A stretch of 16,772 nt of DNA from DAOSVX01 sp964616495 (lineage in GTDB: Bacteria > Bacillota_I > Bacilli_A > RF39 > UBA660), in contig CAZTRF010000020.1 of assembly GCA_964616495.1 (NCBI GenBank), positions 1 to 16,772 of the forward strand. The letters are read 5' to 3'. The notes beneath the pieces are model-generated. The model searched no databases and was not told where the DNA came from. It saw nothing but the letters and a program-made list of their open reading frames with translations. This document shows positions 7,366 to 14,301 of this stretch, piece by piece. Position 1 is the first letter of the stretch; each line of letters begins with the position of its first letter. Made by a program: the position numbers and the translations under genes.

Positions 7366-8289
7366 TTATAACTTTACAATAAAATTACTAAAAAGTGGAG
7401 TTACGTTCTTAAAAGTACTTCCCGGTTCATAGGTCATCCATATCGGAAGATTACGATTAATTACTTCAGTTGAATAGTTTTGATAATTATTAGGGTTAAA
7501 GACTGGTCTACTTCCCATTCCTAGAATTTCTCCACTTTTAGGATTCATAGCAATTATTAAAGCATTATCAGCATTATATTTGGCTATTATATTATCTAGT
7601 TCTCTTTCAATTGCCAGTTGAATATCTAAATCAATAGTTAAATTAACGTTTATTCCACTTTGAGGTTTTTCATACACTTCATTTAGTTCTAATTTATTTC
7701 CTTTAGCATCAGAAAAATATTTAATACTACCATCACTTCCGGTTAAATAATCATTATAAACTAGCTCTAATCCACTTAATCCTTGAGAATCAATACCTAC
7801 ATAACCTAGTGTATGTGCTAGAAGTTCATTATAAGGATAATATCTTTTAGCCTCTTTAACCAAATAAACTCCTGGATAATTATAACCAGCTATTAAATCA
7901 GAAATTTTATAATCTAGTTGTCTTCCTTCAGGATGAACCCTTTCAATAGACACACTTTTATTAACATGCTTTGCCATTTCATCATAACTTACTCCTAAGA
8001 TTTCGGATAAAGTTTTAGTAACTTCATCTTTATTTTTAATTTGATTAGGAATTAAGACTAAACTTGTTGTTGTTATATTACCCGCTAAAACATTTCCATT
8101 TCGATCAAGTATTTCTCCTCTACTGGCTTTAATAGGCAAATTTCTACTCCATAGGTCAGTTGCTAAGCTGTTTAATTTATTATACTCAAAAAATTGAATA
8201 TAAAAAACCTTTAAAACAATACATATAAGTAACAGTAAAACAACTATTAAAACAAATTTCATTCTAGTATGAATATTATAAAAAAACAT
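7366..8289 (-). pseudogene. PBP2 (SpoVD/FtsI-like class B PBP), 5' part, truncated by a mobile element
   Basis: N-terminal part of a class B penicillin-binding protein. Residues 11-30 are a membrane anchor. The pedestal domain follows (ASRGEILDRNGNVLAGN, residues 55-71, the conserved RGxIxDRNG box; AHTLGYVG). Then comes the start of the transpeptidase domain (NALIIAMNPKSGEILGMGSRP), up to Y-E-P-G-S-T-F-K with S291 and K294 of the SxxK motif. The next 13 codons (NVTPLFSNFIVKL) belong to the element and end at TAA 7368. Without the SxN and KTG motifs the product cannot be an active transpeptidase, but it may still be made: the ATG at 8289 has GAGGGTGA upstream. It lies 26 nt after the metallophosphoesterase gene. 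The frame is clean, so the gene is interrupted rather than decayed. The protein would be about 630 residues when rejoined to 3146-2144. Confidence 0.93.
7400..7423 (-). other. Attachment site (5' PBP2 junction, attL-like)
   Basis: Hybrid site at the right end of the element. On the plus strand the element half GTTACGTTC (7400-7408) is followed by the core TT (7409-7410) and the chromosomal half AAAAGTACTTCCC (7411-7423). On the minus strand the chromosomal half reads G-S-T-F and the core gives the first two bases of the Lys codon of SxxK. Seventeen of 24 positions match the other junction, as expected for hybrid sites of a serine integrase with a two-base core rather than a long identical duplication. 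Confidence 0.85.
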
Positions 8290-8315
8290 ATAATCACCCT
8301 CTTAATTATATGTTT

Positions 8316-9146
8316 TTATTTGTCAATTATTATGTAAGTTATTTCATGAGCATACCAATTATTAATTTTTTTTAATCCTAATGGTGCTATATTAGATACT
8401 TTGGTGATTCCACCCGAAACTAAGATATTAGTGTTATTAAACTTATAGATTCCTCGAGCAAAAGACGGAAACAATTTCTTGTGAGGTCCCACCATTCCAC
8501 GGTTCCCTTTTATTTTAGTAGGAACCATACCATTGTGCATGTGTCCACACAATATTAAGTCCATATTATTAACAAAATCATTGTTAATGACCTTTTTAGG
8601 CGACTTAATAATACTTTCTGGACTGTGAGTAATCAAAATATTATAACTAGAAGTATCAATTTGATATTTTTTTATATTTAAATTCTTTTGAAAGTTATCA
8701 AAAGAATAAATAACTCTTCCCCGACAAAAATTCCATTTTTCTTTATAACCATGAAATAAGATTCCATTCAATTTTATAGAACGGTTATCTAAGACATAAA
8801 TATTTTTTCTTTGGTTTAATTTAAAAAAGAATGAATTATTTGGAGCGTACTCTTCTTTAAAACGTTTTTTATTTAATACATCATGATTACCAATGCATAT
8901 TAATAAGGGACATAATGAAGATAATTTTTCTAGCCAATTAAATATAATATTATCAGCATTTTTTGATTCATCAAGTAAGTCTCCCGCTATACAAATATAA
9001 TTTGGTTTGCCATTTTTTAATTCTAAGTAAAGTTCATCTAAAAACTTAATAGTTATTTCTTTACTATAGTGAATATCAGATAATAGGGCAATTTTAATAT
9101 TATTTATTTTACTACTTTTAATTTCATTAATCTTTTTTACTATCAT
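8316..9146 (-). CDS. Calcineurin-like metallophosphoesterase
   Basis: 276-residue dimetal phosphoesterase. All family metal-binding blocks are present: D24-x-H26 (LSDIH), G55-D-x-x-D59 (GDLLD), G86-N-H-D89, H174 (THSPE) and G201-H-M-H204. Unlike YkuE-type enzymes there is no clear N-terminal transmembrane helix or signal peptide, so it is probably cytoplasmic or membrane-peripheral. Family members act on lipid, nucleotide or protein phosphates, for example undecaprenyl-pyrophosphate-like or UDP-diacylglucosamine substrates, or cyclic dinucleotides. The substrate here is not known. Its start overlaps the end of the diguanylate cyclase gene by 20 nt, and it lies directly before the PBP2 gene. 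A cell-envelope or signalling role is therefore suggested by context only. Confidence 0.9.
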   Translation of the reverse strand: MIVKKINEIKSSKINNIKIALLSDIHYSKEITIKFLDELYLELKNGKPNYICIAGDLLDESKNADNIIFNWLEKLSSLCPLLICIGNHDVLNKKRFKEEYAPNNSFFFKLNQRKNIYVLDNRSIKLNGILFHGYKEKWNFCRGRVIYSFDNFQKNLNIKKYQIDTSSYNILITHSPESIIKSPKKVINNDFVNNMDLILCGHMHNGMVPTKIKGNRGMVGPHKKLFPSFARGIYKFNNTNILVSGGITKVSNIAPLGLKKINNWYAHEITYIIIDK

Positions 9147-9819
9147 TATTTACATCCATTCTTTTTTGTAAAGCTACAGGTTTAGAAGAATTTTCCCCAT
9201 AATAGCTAATACTATCTTTGCCTTTATGTTTAGATTGATACAATGCCCAATCAGCATTATTTACCGCTTCAAAAATATTACTTTTAGGTGGATTATAATT
9301 AGCAAGGCCAAAACTCATAGTAACATCTATTCCTAATTCTTTTTTTGAAAGTTCTTTTACCCTATTTTTTATTAGACCTACTACATCCAAAGCCCGATGC
9401 ATATCACAACTCCATAATATAATTTGAAATTCATCTCCACCATATCTAATTGCTAAATCAGTTGTTCTAATTCTAGAAAAAATTATTTTGGCTATTAGTT
9501 TTAAAACTAAGTCGCCCATTCCGTGACCATATGTATCATTAACTGCTTTAAAATTATCAATATCAGCCATTATTATTATAAATGGATAGCGAAGAAAATC
9601 AGAGTTATAATCCGTTATTTTTTTATTGCTAAGGTTTGTTAAATGATCACTATTAACTAGCGCTTTTAACTCTTCTATTTCCTTATCCTTATGAGCAATA
9701 ATTTCTTTCATCTTTTGTTTCAAAGCGGTAATTTGATGATTCTTGCAAATCATTTCTATAGTTTGACTTTCTACTTTATAGTTACCACTAGAAATTATAT
9801 TTCTAATACGTTTATTCAT
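9127..9819 (-). CDS. Diguanylate cyclase (GGDEF), soluble
   Basis: 230-residue cyclase predicted to join two GTP into the second messenger cyclic di-GMP. An N-terminal helical or coiled-coil region (about 15-55, rich in Lys/Glu) precedes the GGDEF domain (about 57-210): SDHLTNLSNKK, MADIDNFKAVNDTYGH with metal-binding Asp, and the intact G127-G-D-E-F131. An inhibitory I-site, R118-T-T-D121, sits five residues upstream, so product feedback is expected. There is no membrane helix and no recognisable sensor domain, and no EAL or HD-GYP partner gene in this window. The tail after residue 205 is polar and probably disordered. The ATG at 9819 has AGAAAG upstream (weak). It overlaps the phosphoesterase gene by 20 nt and follows a small membrane peptide gene, in an operon that leads into PBP2. 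Confidence 0.95.
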   Translation of the reverse strand: MNKRIRNIISSGNYKVESQTIEMICKNHQITALKQKMKEIIAHKDKEIEELKALVNSDHLTNLSNKKITDYNSDFLRYPFIIIMADIDNFKAVNDTYGHGMGDLVLKLIAKIIFSRIRTTDLAIRYGGDEFQIILWSCDMHRALDVVGLIKNRVKELSKKELGIDVTMSFGLANYNPPKSNIFEAVNNADWALYQSKHKGKDSISYYGENSSKPVALQKRMDVNNDSKKD

Positions 9820-9842
9820 CCAATTCGTTCTTTCTATTATCT

Positions 9843-9923
9843 TTAATGACGATCATTAGCAAATAAGCAAAAAAAGATTGCTATTAATAAAAACACTATT
9901 AAAACACTCATTATTAATTTCAT
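9843..9923 (-). CDS. 26-residue membrane peptide
   Basis: Very short frame, MKLIMSVLIVFLLIAIFFCLF then a polar end ANDRH, forming a single hydrophobic helix. A GGTGAGAAG ribosome site lies just before the ATG at 9923, and the stop is 23 nt before the diguanylate cyclase start. It is the first frame after an extended -10 promoter. Its shape fits small membrane regulators or type I toxin-like peptides. No family is recognised, and a chance frame in AT-rich DNA cannot be excluded. If real, it might anchor or tune one of its operon partners. Confidence 0.45.
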   Translation of the reverse strand: MKLIMSVLIVFLLIAIFFCLFANDRH

Positions 9924-9991
9924 TTTCTTCTCACCATGTACATCATAATATATTTGACACAAAAAAAATGCCGCTTTTTGGAAATAATCCT

Positions 9992-10000
9992 ATTATAACA
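9992..10000 (-). promoter_or_regulatory. Extended -10 promoter of the GGDEF-phosphoesterase-PBP2 operon
   Basis: TGT-TATAAT (10000-9992) is a perfect extended -10 element. The -35 region is poor, as is common with extended -10 sites. It lies 69 nt before the small membrane peptide gene, and no other promoter is clear ahead of the cyclase, phosphoesterase and PBP2. With the element in place, transcription from here would also run into the 48-residue gene and the recombinase, since no terminator is seen between. Confidence 0.55.
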
Positions 10001-10005
10001 CTATA

Positions 10006-10040
10006 TTTTAAAAATAATTTCTGAAATAGCAGAAATTATT
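10006..10040 (-). terminator. Hairpin terminator after tRNA-Leu
   Basis: Perfect 11-bp inverted repeat, AATAATTTCTG (10013-10023) and CAGAAATTATT (10030-10040), with a 6-nt loop. On the minus strand it runs into T-rich sequence, so it fits a rho-independent terminator about 115 nt downstream of the tRNA, just before the next promoter. The 113 nt between (10041-10153) show no gene. Confidence 0.55.
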
Positions 10041-10153
10041 AACACTACTAAAAATTTATATTCACTGAAAATATCATTTATGACTGTAAATTATAACTAA
10101 AACCTCAACATAATAAATATAATTCTTAATCTTTTTCCTGCTAAAAATTATTT

Positions 10154-10238
10154 TGGTGCAAAGGACGAGACTTGAACTCGCACAGGAAACCCCATACGCC
10201 CCTCAAACGTACGCGTCTACCAATTCCGCCACCCTTGC
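10154..10238 (-). tRNA. tRNA-Leu (anticodon GAG)
   Basis: 85-nt class II tRNA with encoded CCA. The acceptor stem GCAAGGG pairs with CCUUUGC (one G-U). The D arm is GGCGGAAUUGGUAGACGC, typical of tRNA-Leu. The anticodon stem UACGU/GCGUA encloses the loop UUGAGGG, with GAG as anticodon reading CUU/CUC codons. There is a long variable arm and a T arm with GUUCAAGUC. It stands alone, inside the dcw cluster between ftsI and the cyclase operon. Confidence 0.95.
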
Positions 10239-10246
10239 CTAAAGGA

Positions 10247-10275
10247 ATTATAACAAAAAATCCAATTATTATCAA
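10247..10275 (-). promoter_or_regulatory. tRNA-Leu promoter overlapping the ftsI stop
   Basis: TTGATA (10275-10270), a 17-nt spacer and TATAAT (10252-10247), with TG two bases before the -10 (extended). The predicted start is within a few bases of the tRNA 5' end. The -35 box contains the TGA stop of ftsI, so gene and promoter share bases. Confidence 0.8.
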
Positions 10276-12494
10276 TTTTCTTTCGGCTCTGGCTCGTCGT
10301 TAGAAGGATTTATATATTTATCATAAATATTCTCAAATTTAATATTTAAAACATCTTTTTGATTTATTATCTCATTACTTTTAATACTATAATCTGTTAC
10401 ATACCCATAGCCTTCATATTGGCAGTTTAAATTAATAAAATTACATAAATTTTTTACATCGGCGTAAGACCAATTTAAAATATTTGGCATACGATACGTA
10501 TCTTTATTGGTCAACAATAAAATTAATCCATTTTTATTAACTTTTTCATCTTTATATGGATATTGATTTATGATAGTAGTTCCTTCTCCTAAAACAATTG
10601 TTTTTAAATTAAGGGATTCTAAAGTTGTAAGAGCCATTTCTGTAGACTTATTAATAACATTAGGCATAGAAATAACCGTAAGATGTTCTTCATCCTTTTT
10701 ATCAGTAATATTTTTATAACTGGCAATGTCATCCACCAAATCAGCAACTTTATTAGCTACCACCTTAAATGAACCAACTAATTGTTTTACCGATATATGA
10801 ACTATATATTCTGGCTCTTCAGCTGGAAATAATCCCACAAAACTTCTAATGTAATCATATGTTCCACTTAAATATCCACCGTTTTTAGAAGCAATTTGCG
10901 CCGTGCCCGTCTTTCCAATTAGGCTTACTTTCTCTGGCTTAAAAAACTTGGCATCTGTCTTACCACTGTACACGACATCATACATAAGACTTTTCATTTT
11001 TTCAATTGTTTCATGAGAAGCAATAGTTCTTACTTCAGTTTTTTCTCCTTGATAGGTTATTTCATTAGTATCAGGATTCACTATTTTTGAGACTATATAA
11101 GGTTTTAACATCATCCCATCATTGCTGATAGCGGTAAGAGCTTGAATGGTTTGAACAGGAGTTGTTAAAATTCCCTGTCCAAAAGAGGCGTTAGAAAGTT
11201 CCACTTCATAGTTAAAAGCTATTTTCCCAGAAGATTCGTTAGGTAATTCGATACCTGTCTTGGTACCAAATCCTGCCGTATCATAATAGTTTTTTAGTTT
11301 TGCTTTTCCCATCTTTTGAGCCAACTTAGTTGCAGCTACATTTGATGAATAAGCAAAGCCTTCATCATAGGTAATAGTTCCCCATCCCACACCATTAAAA
11401 TCTTTAATGGTTATGTCTCCTACTTTAATAGTCCCTGATTGATATTGCTCGTCCCCTTGATATACATTATTTTCCATAGCGGCCATAAATGAAAATATTT
11501 TCATTGTAGAACCAGGTTCATAAGCATACTGAGTTAAAGGAGTTAAATAACTTTCTATCTCTAAAGTATTAGGATTAAAGTTAGGACTAGAAGCAGTACC
11601 TAAAATTGCTCCAGTTTTGGCATCAGCTACTGAAAAAGTTATCCAAGACATACTATACATATCAGTTAATTCTTTAACTATACTTTCTAATTTCAATTGA
11701 ATGGTATTATCAAGTGTTAGATATATATCAGATCCGTTTAAAGGTTCATCAGTAATACTTGGTGTATTGGGAATTTGATAACCATAGGCATCAACCTGAT
11801 ATTCACTATAACCATTTTTTCCTTTTAATTCTTTATCATAATAGGCCTCTATACCCATTTCTCCAACTAGTTCTCCAGCATTATTTTTTTTAGAGTATCC
11901 AACTATATAAGATGCAAAATTACCCATTTTATAATAGCGCTTTGTACTTTGAATAAAATCTATTCCTGGTAAATCAAGTTCTTCTATATCTTCTTTTATT
12001 AACTCAGTTATCCCTCTTCCACCTGGGCCCAATTCTACTTGATATGGAGCCTTTTCAGTGCAAGCATCATTAGTATCACAATTTTTAATTTTAGTATTTA
12101 ATAAATTTAAAATATAGTCTTTTGACATATTGGTTATTTTATTAGCAATAAATACTTTCTCTAATTCGGTAGCCGTATATTCTTTATCAACAACATGTTG
12201 AGGATTTTTATCATTAGTAGTTCGATTAGAATTTAAATAAGCTATCACAGTGTAAGAGTTAACATTTTGAGCTAATATCTCTCCGTTAACATCATATATA
12301 GTTCCCCTATTAGCATAAAGAGTTTGTTTTAATGTATCTCTATTAGAAGCAAAAGTTTTTAAATTCATACCATTTAACTCAGCTTTATTAGTAACTGATA
12401 TGTATAACATCTTTACGATAATTAAAGCAAATAAAAAAACAATACCAATCAAAATAATTTTACTAACTTTTACTGTATTGTTTTTATTTTTCAT
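10272..12494 (-). CDS. ftsI: FtsI/PBP2B, septal class B penicillin-binding protein with two PASTA domains
   Basis: 740-residue D,D-transpeptidase that cross-links septal peptidoglycan with FtsW. One N-terminal membrane anchor (about 10-35) is followed by the pedestal domain (YANRGTIYDVNGEILAQN) and the transpeptidase domain with all three active-site motifs: S329-T-M-K332, S383-S-N385 and K528-T-G-T531. Two PASTA domains follow (from SMPNVINKS and from YRMPNILNWS), then an acidic tail. The ATG at 12494 is chosen because AAGGAG lies 6 nt upstream; in-frame TTG/GTG codons at 12530-12525 lie inside ftsL and would place this ribosome site within the gene. It ends with TGA. It is the intact PBP of the cluster and probably carries the essential division function. 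Its own SxxK codons differ from those of PBP2 around the core, which explains why the element's site is in PBP2 and not here. Confidence 0.96.
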   Translation of the reverse strand: MKNKNNTVKVSKIILIGIVFLFALIIVKMLYISVTNKAELNGMNLKTFASNRDTLKQTLYANRGTIYDVNGEILAQNVNSYTVIAYLNSNRTTNDKNPQHVVDKEYTATELEKVFIANKITNMSKDYILNLLNTKIKNCDTNDACTEKAPYQVELGPGGRGITELIKEDIEELDLPGIDFIQSTKRYYKMGNFASYIVGYSKKNNAGELVGEMGIEAYYDKELKGKNGYSEYQVDAYGYQIPNTPSITDEPLNGSDIYLTLDNTIQLKLESIVKELTDMYSMSWITFSVADAKTGAILGTASSPNFNPNTLEIESYLTPLTQYAYEPGSTMKIFSFMAAMENNVYQGDEQYQSGTIKVGDITIKDFNGVGWGTITYDEGFAYSSNVAATKLAQKMGKAKLKNYYDTAGFGTKTGIELPNESSGKIAFNYEVELSNASFGQGILTTPVQTIQALTAISNDGMMLKPYIVSKIVNPDTNEITYQGEKTEVRTIASHETIEKMKSLMYDVVYSGKTDAKFFKPEKVSLIGKTGTAQIASKNGGYLSGTYDYIRSFVGLFPAEEPEYIVHISVKQLVGSFKVVANKVADLVDDIASYKNITDKKDEEHLTVISMPNVINKSTEMALTTLESLNLKTIVLGEGTTIINQYPYKDEKVNKNGLILLLTNKDTYRMPNILNWSYADVKNLCNFINLNCQYEGYGYVTDYSIKSNEIINQKDVLNIKFENIYDKYINPSNDEPEPKEN

Positions 12495-12516
12495 TAGATA
12501 CTCCTTTTTAGGAAAT

Positions 12517-12813
12517 TTATTCACCAATTATTGTCTTAATATTATCATTATTATAAGACAATCCTTTCTCATTTGCAATATCCTGAATATTATCTAAAGA
12601 TGCCAATTCATTTATTTTCATATATAGGCTTTCATTAATACTAGTTTGATTAGAAATTTTACTTTTTAATTGTTCTACTTCAATATTTGTTTTAGATAAA
12701 GCTGCTTTTGAAAAAACAATTAAAATTGGAGATGAAAGCAATAACAAAAATAAAAATATAACCAACATTTTTTCACCTTTAAATAATTTTATTTTTGTAC
12801 CTGCTTTTTTCAT
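12517..12813 (-). CDS. ftsL: FtsL-like cell division protein
   Basis: 98-residue bitopic membrane protein: a short basic cytoplasmic end (KKAGTKIKLFKGEK), one helix (about 16-37) and an extracytoplasmic coiled-coil (SKTNIEVEQLKSKISNQTSINESLYMKINEL) ending in a short region with DNIQDIANEKGL, typical of FtsL/DivIC proteins. It links FtsQ/DivIB and DivIC to FtsW-FtsI at the septum. The family is poorly conserved in sequence; size, topology and position between rsmH and ftsI make the call. It starts 2 nt after the rsmH stop, with AGAGG in the rsmH end. Confidence 0.9.
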   Translation of the reverse strand: MKKAGTKIKLFKGEKMLVIFLFLLLLSSPILIVFSKAALSKTNIEVEQLKSKISNQTSINESLYMKINELASLDNIQDIANEKGLSYNNDNIKTIIGE

Positions 12814-12815
12814 GT

Positions 12816-13739
12816 TTAAATCCTCTCAACTATTCTTAATTTTGCACTTTTACTACGGCTATTTTCTAATATCTCTTTTGAAGAAGGTAAAATCGGTTTT
12901 TTATTAACTAGCTTTATTAAAGGCTCATAATCTTTTGGAATATCTTTTAAACCTTTTACTATTTTATCAACTTCACTATATTTTTTAAAAGTTTGTTTTA
13001 CTATTCTGTCTTCTAATGAATGAAAAGTAATTACTGCTAATCTACCACCTTTATTTAGTAAATTAATAGCATCTGGTAAGACATTCTCTAATACTTTCAA
13101 TTCTTCATTAACTTCAATTCTTATGGCTTGAAATATTCGTCTTTCAGGATGATTTAAATTAAAATATTTTAGAGGAACGCTCTCTTTAATAATGTCTACC
13201 AATTGAAATGTTCTTGTTACTGGTTTTTCTTTTCTCTTAAAAACTATGTTTTTGGCAATGTTTTTTGAAAATTTTTCTTCTCCATACCTATAAAATATAT
13301 CTACTAATTTATCTAGTTCATAATTGTTAATAACATCTTGAGCTGATTTGGAAGCACTTTTATTCATTCTCATATCTAAAGGTGCATCTTTCATAAAAGT
13401 AAATCCTCTTTCATCGTTATCAATTTGAGGGCTTGATAATCCCAAATCAAAAATAATGCCATCTACTTTGCTAATATTTATTCTTAGTAGTTCTTCTTTT
13501 AAATTAGTGAAATTAGTATGAATTAATTTAAAATTTTGACCAATTTCTGATAACTTATTTTGACTATATTCTATAGCTTCAGAATCTTGATCGAAGGCGA
13601 ATAGGAAACCCCTTTTTAATTTCCTTAATATTTCTTCACTATCTCCAGCATAGCCTAATGTCGCATCTATATATATACCATCTTCTTTAATGTTTAAACT
13701 ATCAAGTAATTCTTTCTTTAAAACACTGTAATGTTTCAT
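12816..13739 (-). CDS. rsmH: RsmH, 16S rRNA m4C1402 methyltransferase
   Basis: 307-residue S-adenosylmethionine-dependent methyltransferase that modifies N4 of C1402 of 16S rRNA. Motifs: HYSVLKKELLDSL at the start, IDATLGYAGDSEEIL (SAM loop, with Asp where His is common), FDLGLSSPQIDNDERGFTF, PLDMRM, PERRIFQAIRIEVNEEL and GGRLAVITFHSLEDRIVK. Length is typical (about 310). The ATG shares one base with the mraZ stop (TAATG, 13741-13737), so translation is coupled. Confidence 0.97.
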   Translation of the reverse strand: MKHYSVLKKELLDSLNIKEDGIYIDATLGYAGDSEEILRKLKRGFLFAFDQDSEAIEYSQNKLSEIGQNFKLIHTNFTNLKEELLRINISKVDGIIFDLGLSSPQIDNDERGFTFMKDAPLDMRMNKSASKSAQDVINNYELDKLVDIFYRYGEEKFSKNIAKNIVFKRKEKPVTRTFQLVDIIKESVPLKYFNLNHPERRIFQAIRIEVNEELKVLENVLPDAINLLNKGGRLAVITFHSLEDRIVKQTFKKYSEVDKIVKGLKDIPKDYEPLIKLVNKKPILPSSKEILENSRSKSAKLRIVERI

Positions 13740-14173
13740 TAAATATCGACACTTTCAAATAGGTGCTCGGCTATATCTGCTAGTTTATCTTCATTATTTT
13801 TGAAGAAGTTGTTCCATGAATCCTCACTCCATATTTCTAGTCGGTCGTTAGCGCCGATTACCACAATATTTTTGTTTAAATCGGCGTAACTAACCAATGG
13901 GGAGGTAATGCTAATTCGACCTTGTCGATCAAATTCACATTCAGTGGCGCCTGATAGAAAGAAACGAATAAAATCTCGGGCATCTTTTTTTGTAAATGGT
14001 AGAGTCTTTAATCTCTCAACTATCGTATTCCATTCACTGAGTGAATAGACAAATAGACATTTCTCTAATCCGCGGGTGATAATAAACTTTTCACCTAATT
14101 CATAGCGAAACTTTGATGGAATAATAACTCTTTGTTTATCATCAAGAGTATGATGAAACTCGCCCATGAACAT
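13739..14173 (-). CDS. mraZ: MraZ, transcriptional regulator of the dcw cluster
   Basis: 144-residue DNA-binding protein with two SpoVT/AbrB-like halves: MFMGEFHHTLDDKQRVIIPSKFR at the start and a second copy around ATECEFDRQGRISITSPLV. MraZ forms rings that bind direct repeats in front of its own gene and represses or tunes the dcw operon. The ATG at 14173 gives the canonical MFMGE start; a longer in-frame start at 14206 would run through the operator. The ribosome site is GGGGGA just upstream. First gene of the operon with rsmH, ftsL and ftsI. Confidence 0.96.
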   Translation of the reverse strand: MFMGEFHHTLDDKQRVIIPSKFRYELGEKFIITRGLEKCLFVYSLSEWNTIVERLKTLPFTKKDARDFIRFFLSGATECEFDRQGRISITSPLVSYADLNKNIVVIGANDRLEIWSEDSWNNFFKNNEDKLADIAEHLFESVDI

Positions 14174-14182
14174 TGAAATCCC

Positions 14183-14216
14183 CCACTTTCTACCACAATG
14201 TACCACTGTTCACCAT
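14183..14216 (-). promoter_or_regulatory. MraZ operator (10-bp-period direct repeats)
   Basis: On the plus strand CCAC occurs at 14183, 14193 and 14203, and a degenerate CCAT at 14213, at exactly 10-bp steps (GTGGTA-type repeats on the coding strand). Known MraZ sites are short GTGG/TGGG-like direct repeats spaced 10 bp apart. The repeats lie between the -10 box and the mraZ start, where binding would block initiation. Confidence 0.75.
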
Positions 14217-14217
14217 T

Positions 14218-14246
14218 ATCATATAATAAATCACCCTCTTTGTAAA
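14218..14246 (-). promoter_or_regulatory. mraZ/dcw operon promoter
   Basis: TTTACA (14246-14241), a 17-nt spacer and TATGAT (14223-14218). The -10 abuts the first operator repeat, consistent with MraZ autoregulation. Confidence 0.7.
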
Positions 14247-14252
14247 GAGTTT

Positions 14253-14280
14253 TTGATTTGTTTTTTACACTTTTTATGAT
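14253..14280 (+). promoter_or_regulatory. Promoter of the ABC exporter gene
   Basis: TTGATT (14253-14258), a 16-nt spacer and TATGAT (14275-14280) lie 21 nt before the exporter start, divergent from the mraZ promoter. AGAGGTG (14291-14296) is the ribosome site. A shifted pair (TTGTTT and TAAAAT) is also possible. Confidence 0.5.
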
Positions 14281-14301
14281 AAAATTTCTGAGAGGTGTAA
14301 T

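Larger units (their letters stand above)
3149..7410 (-). mobile_element. 4262-bp serine-recombinase element inserted in the PBP2 active-site codons
   Basis: Integrated element bounded by two hybrid attachment sites that share a central TT (plus strand). Contents in transcription order: 48-residue small protein, large serine recombinase, superoxide reductase, SDR, flavin reductase-rubredoxin, ArsC/Spx-like protein, terminator. There are no conjugation, replication or phage structural genes, so it is an integrative cargo element or a relic that needs a helper to move between cells. Joining the two ends in silico gives a near-symmetric attP, GTTACGTTC-TT-GAACGTACC, with longer imperfect arms (TTACTAAA-type outer repeats at 7385-7392 and 3161-3169). 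Joining the flanks gives an attB whose minus strand reads AGTACTTTT-AA-AATAGTAAC, coding S-T-F-K-I-V-T in the PBP frame. The element and host have the same transcription direction. Confidence 0.9.

Noticed and set aside
2144..8289. Two separate PBP genes rather than one split gene
   Set aside because: One piece has only SxxK and the other only SxN and KTG; the junctions fit one crossover at the same codon, so a split gene explains both.
10272..10274. Mycoplasma-type code with TGA as Trp
   Set aside because: TGA ends ftsI right at the expected C-terminus and overlaps the tRNA promoter; Trp codons in conserved motifs are TGG.
12400..12597. Plus-strand open frame rich in Ile/Phe
   Set aside because: Antisense to the ftsL-ftsI junction; its hydrophobic look comes from AT-rich DNA opposite the FtsI membrane anchor region.
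14235..14255. Hairpin CTCTTT/AAAGAG followed by T-run on the plus strand as a terminator
   Set aside because: No plus-strand gene ends before it, and it overlaps the -35 of mraZ; the loop is only 2-4 nt.
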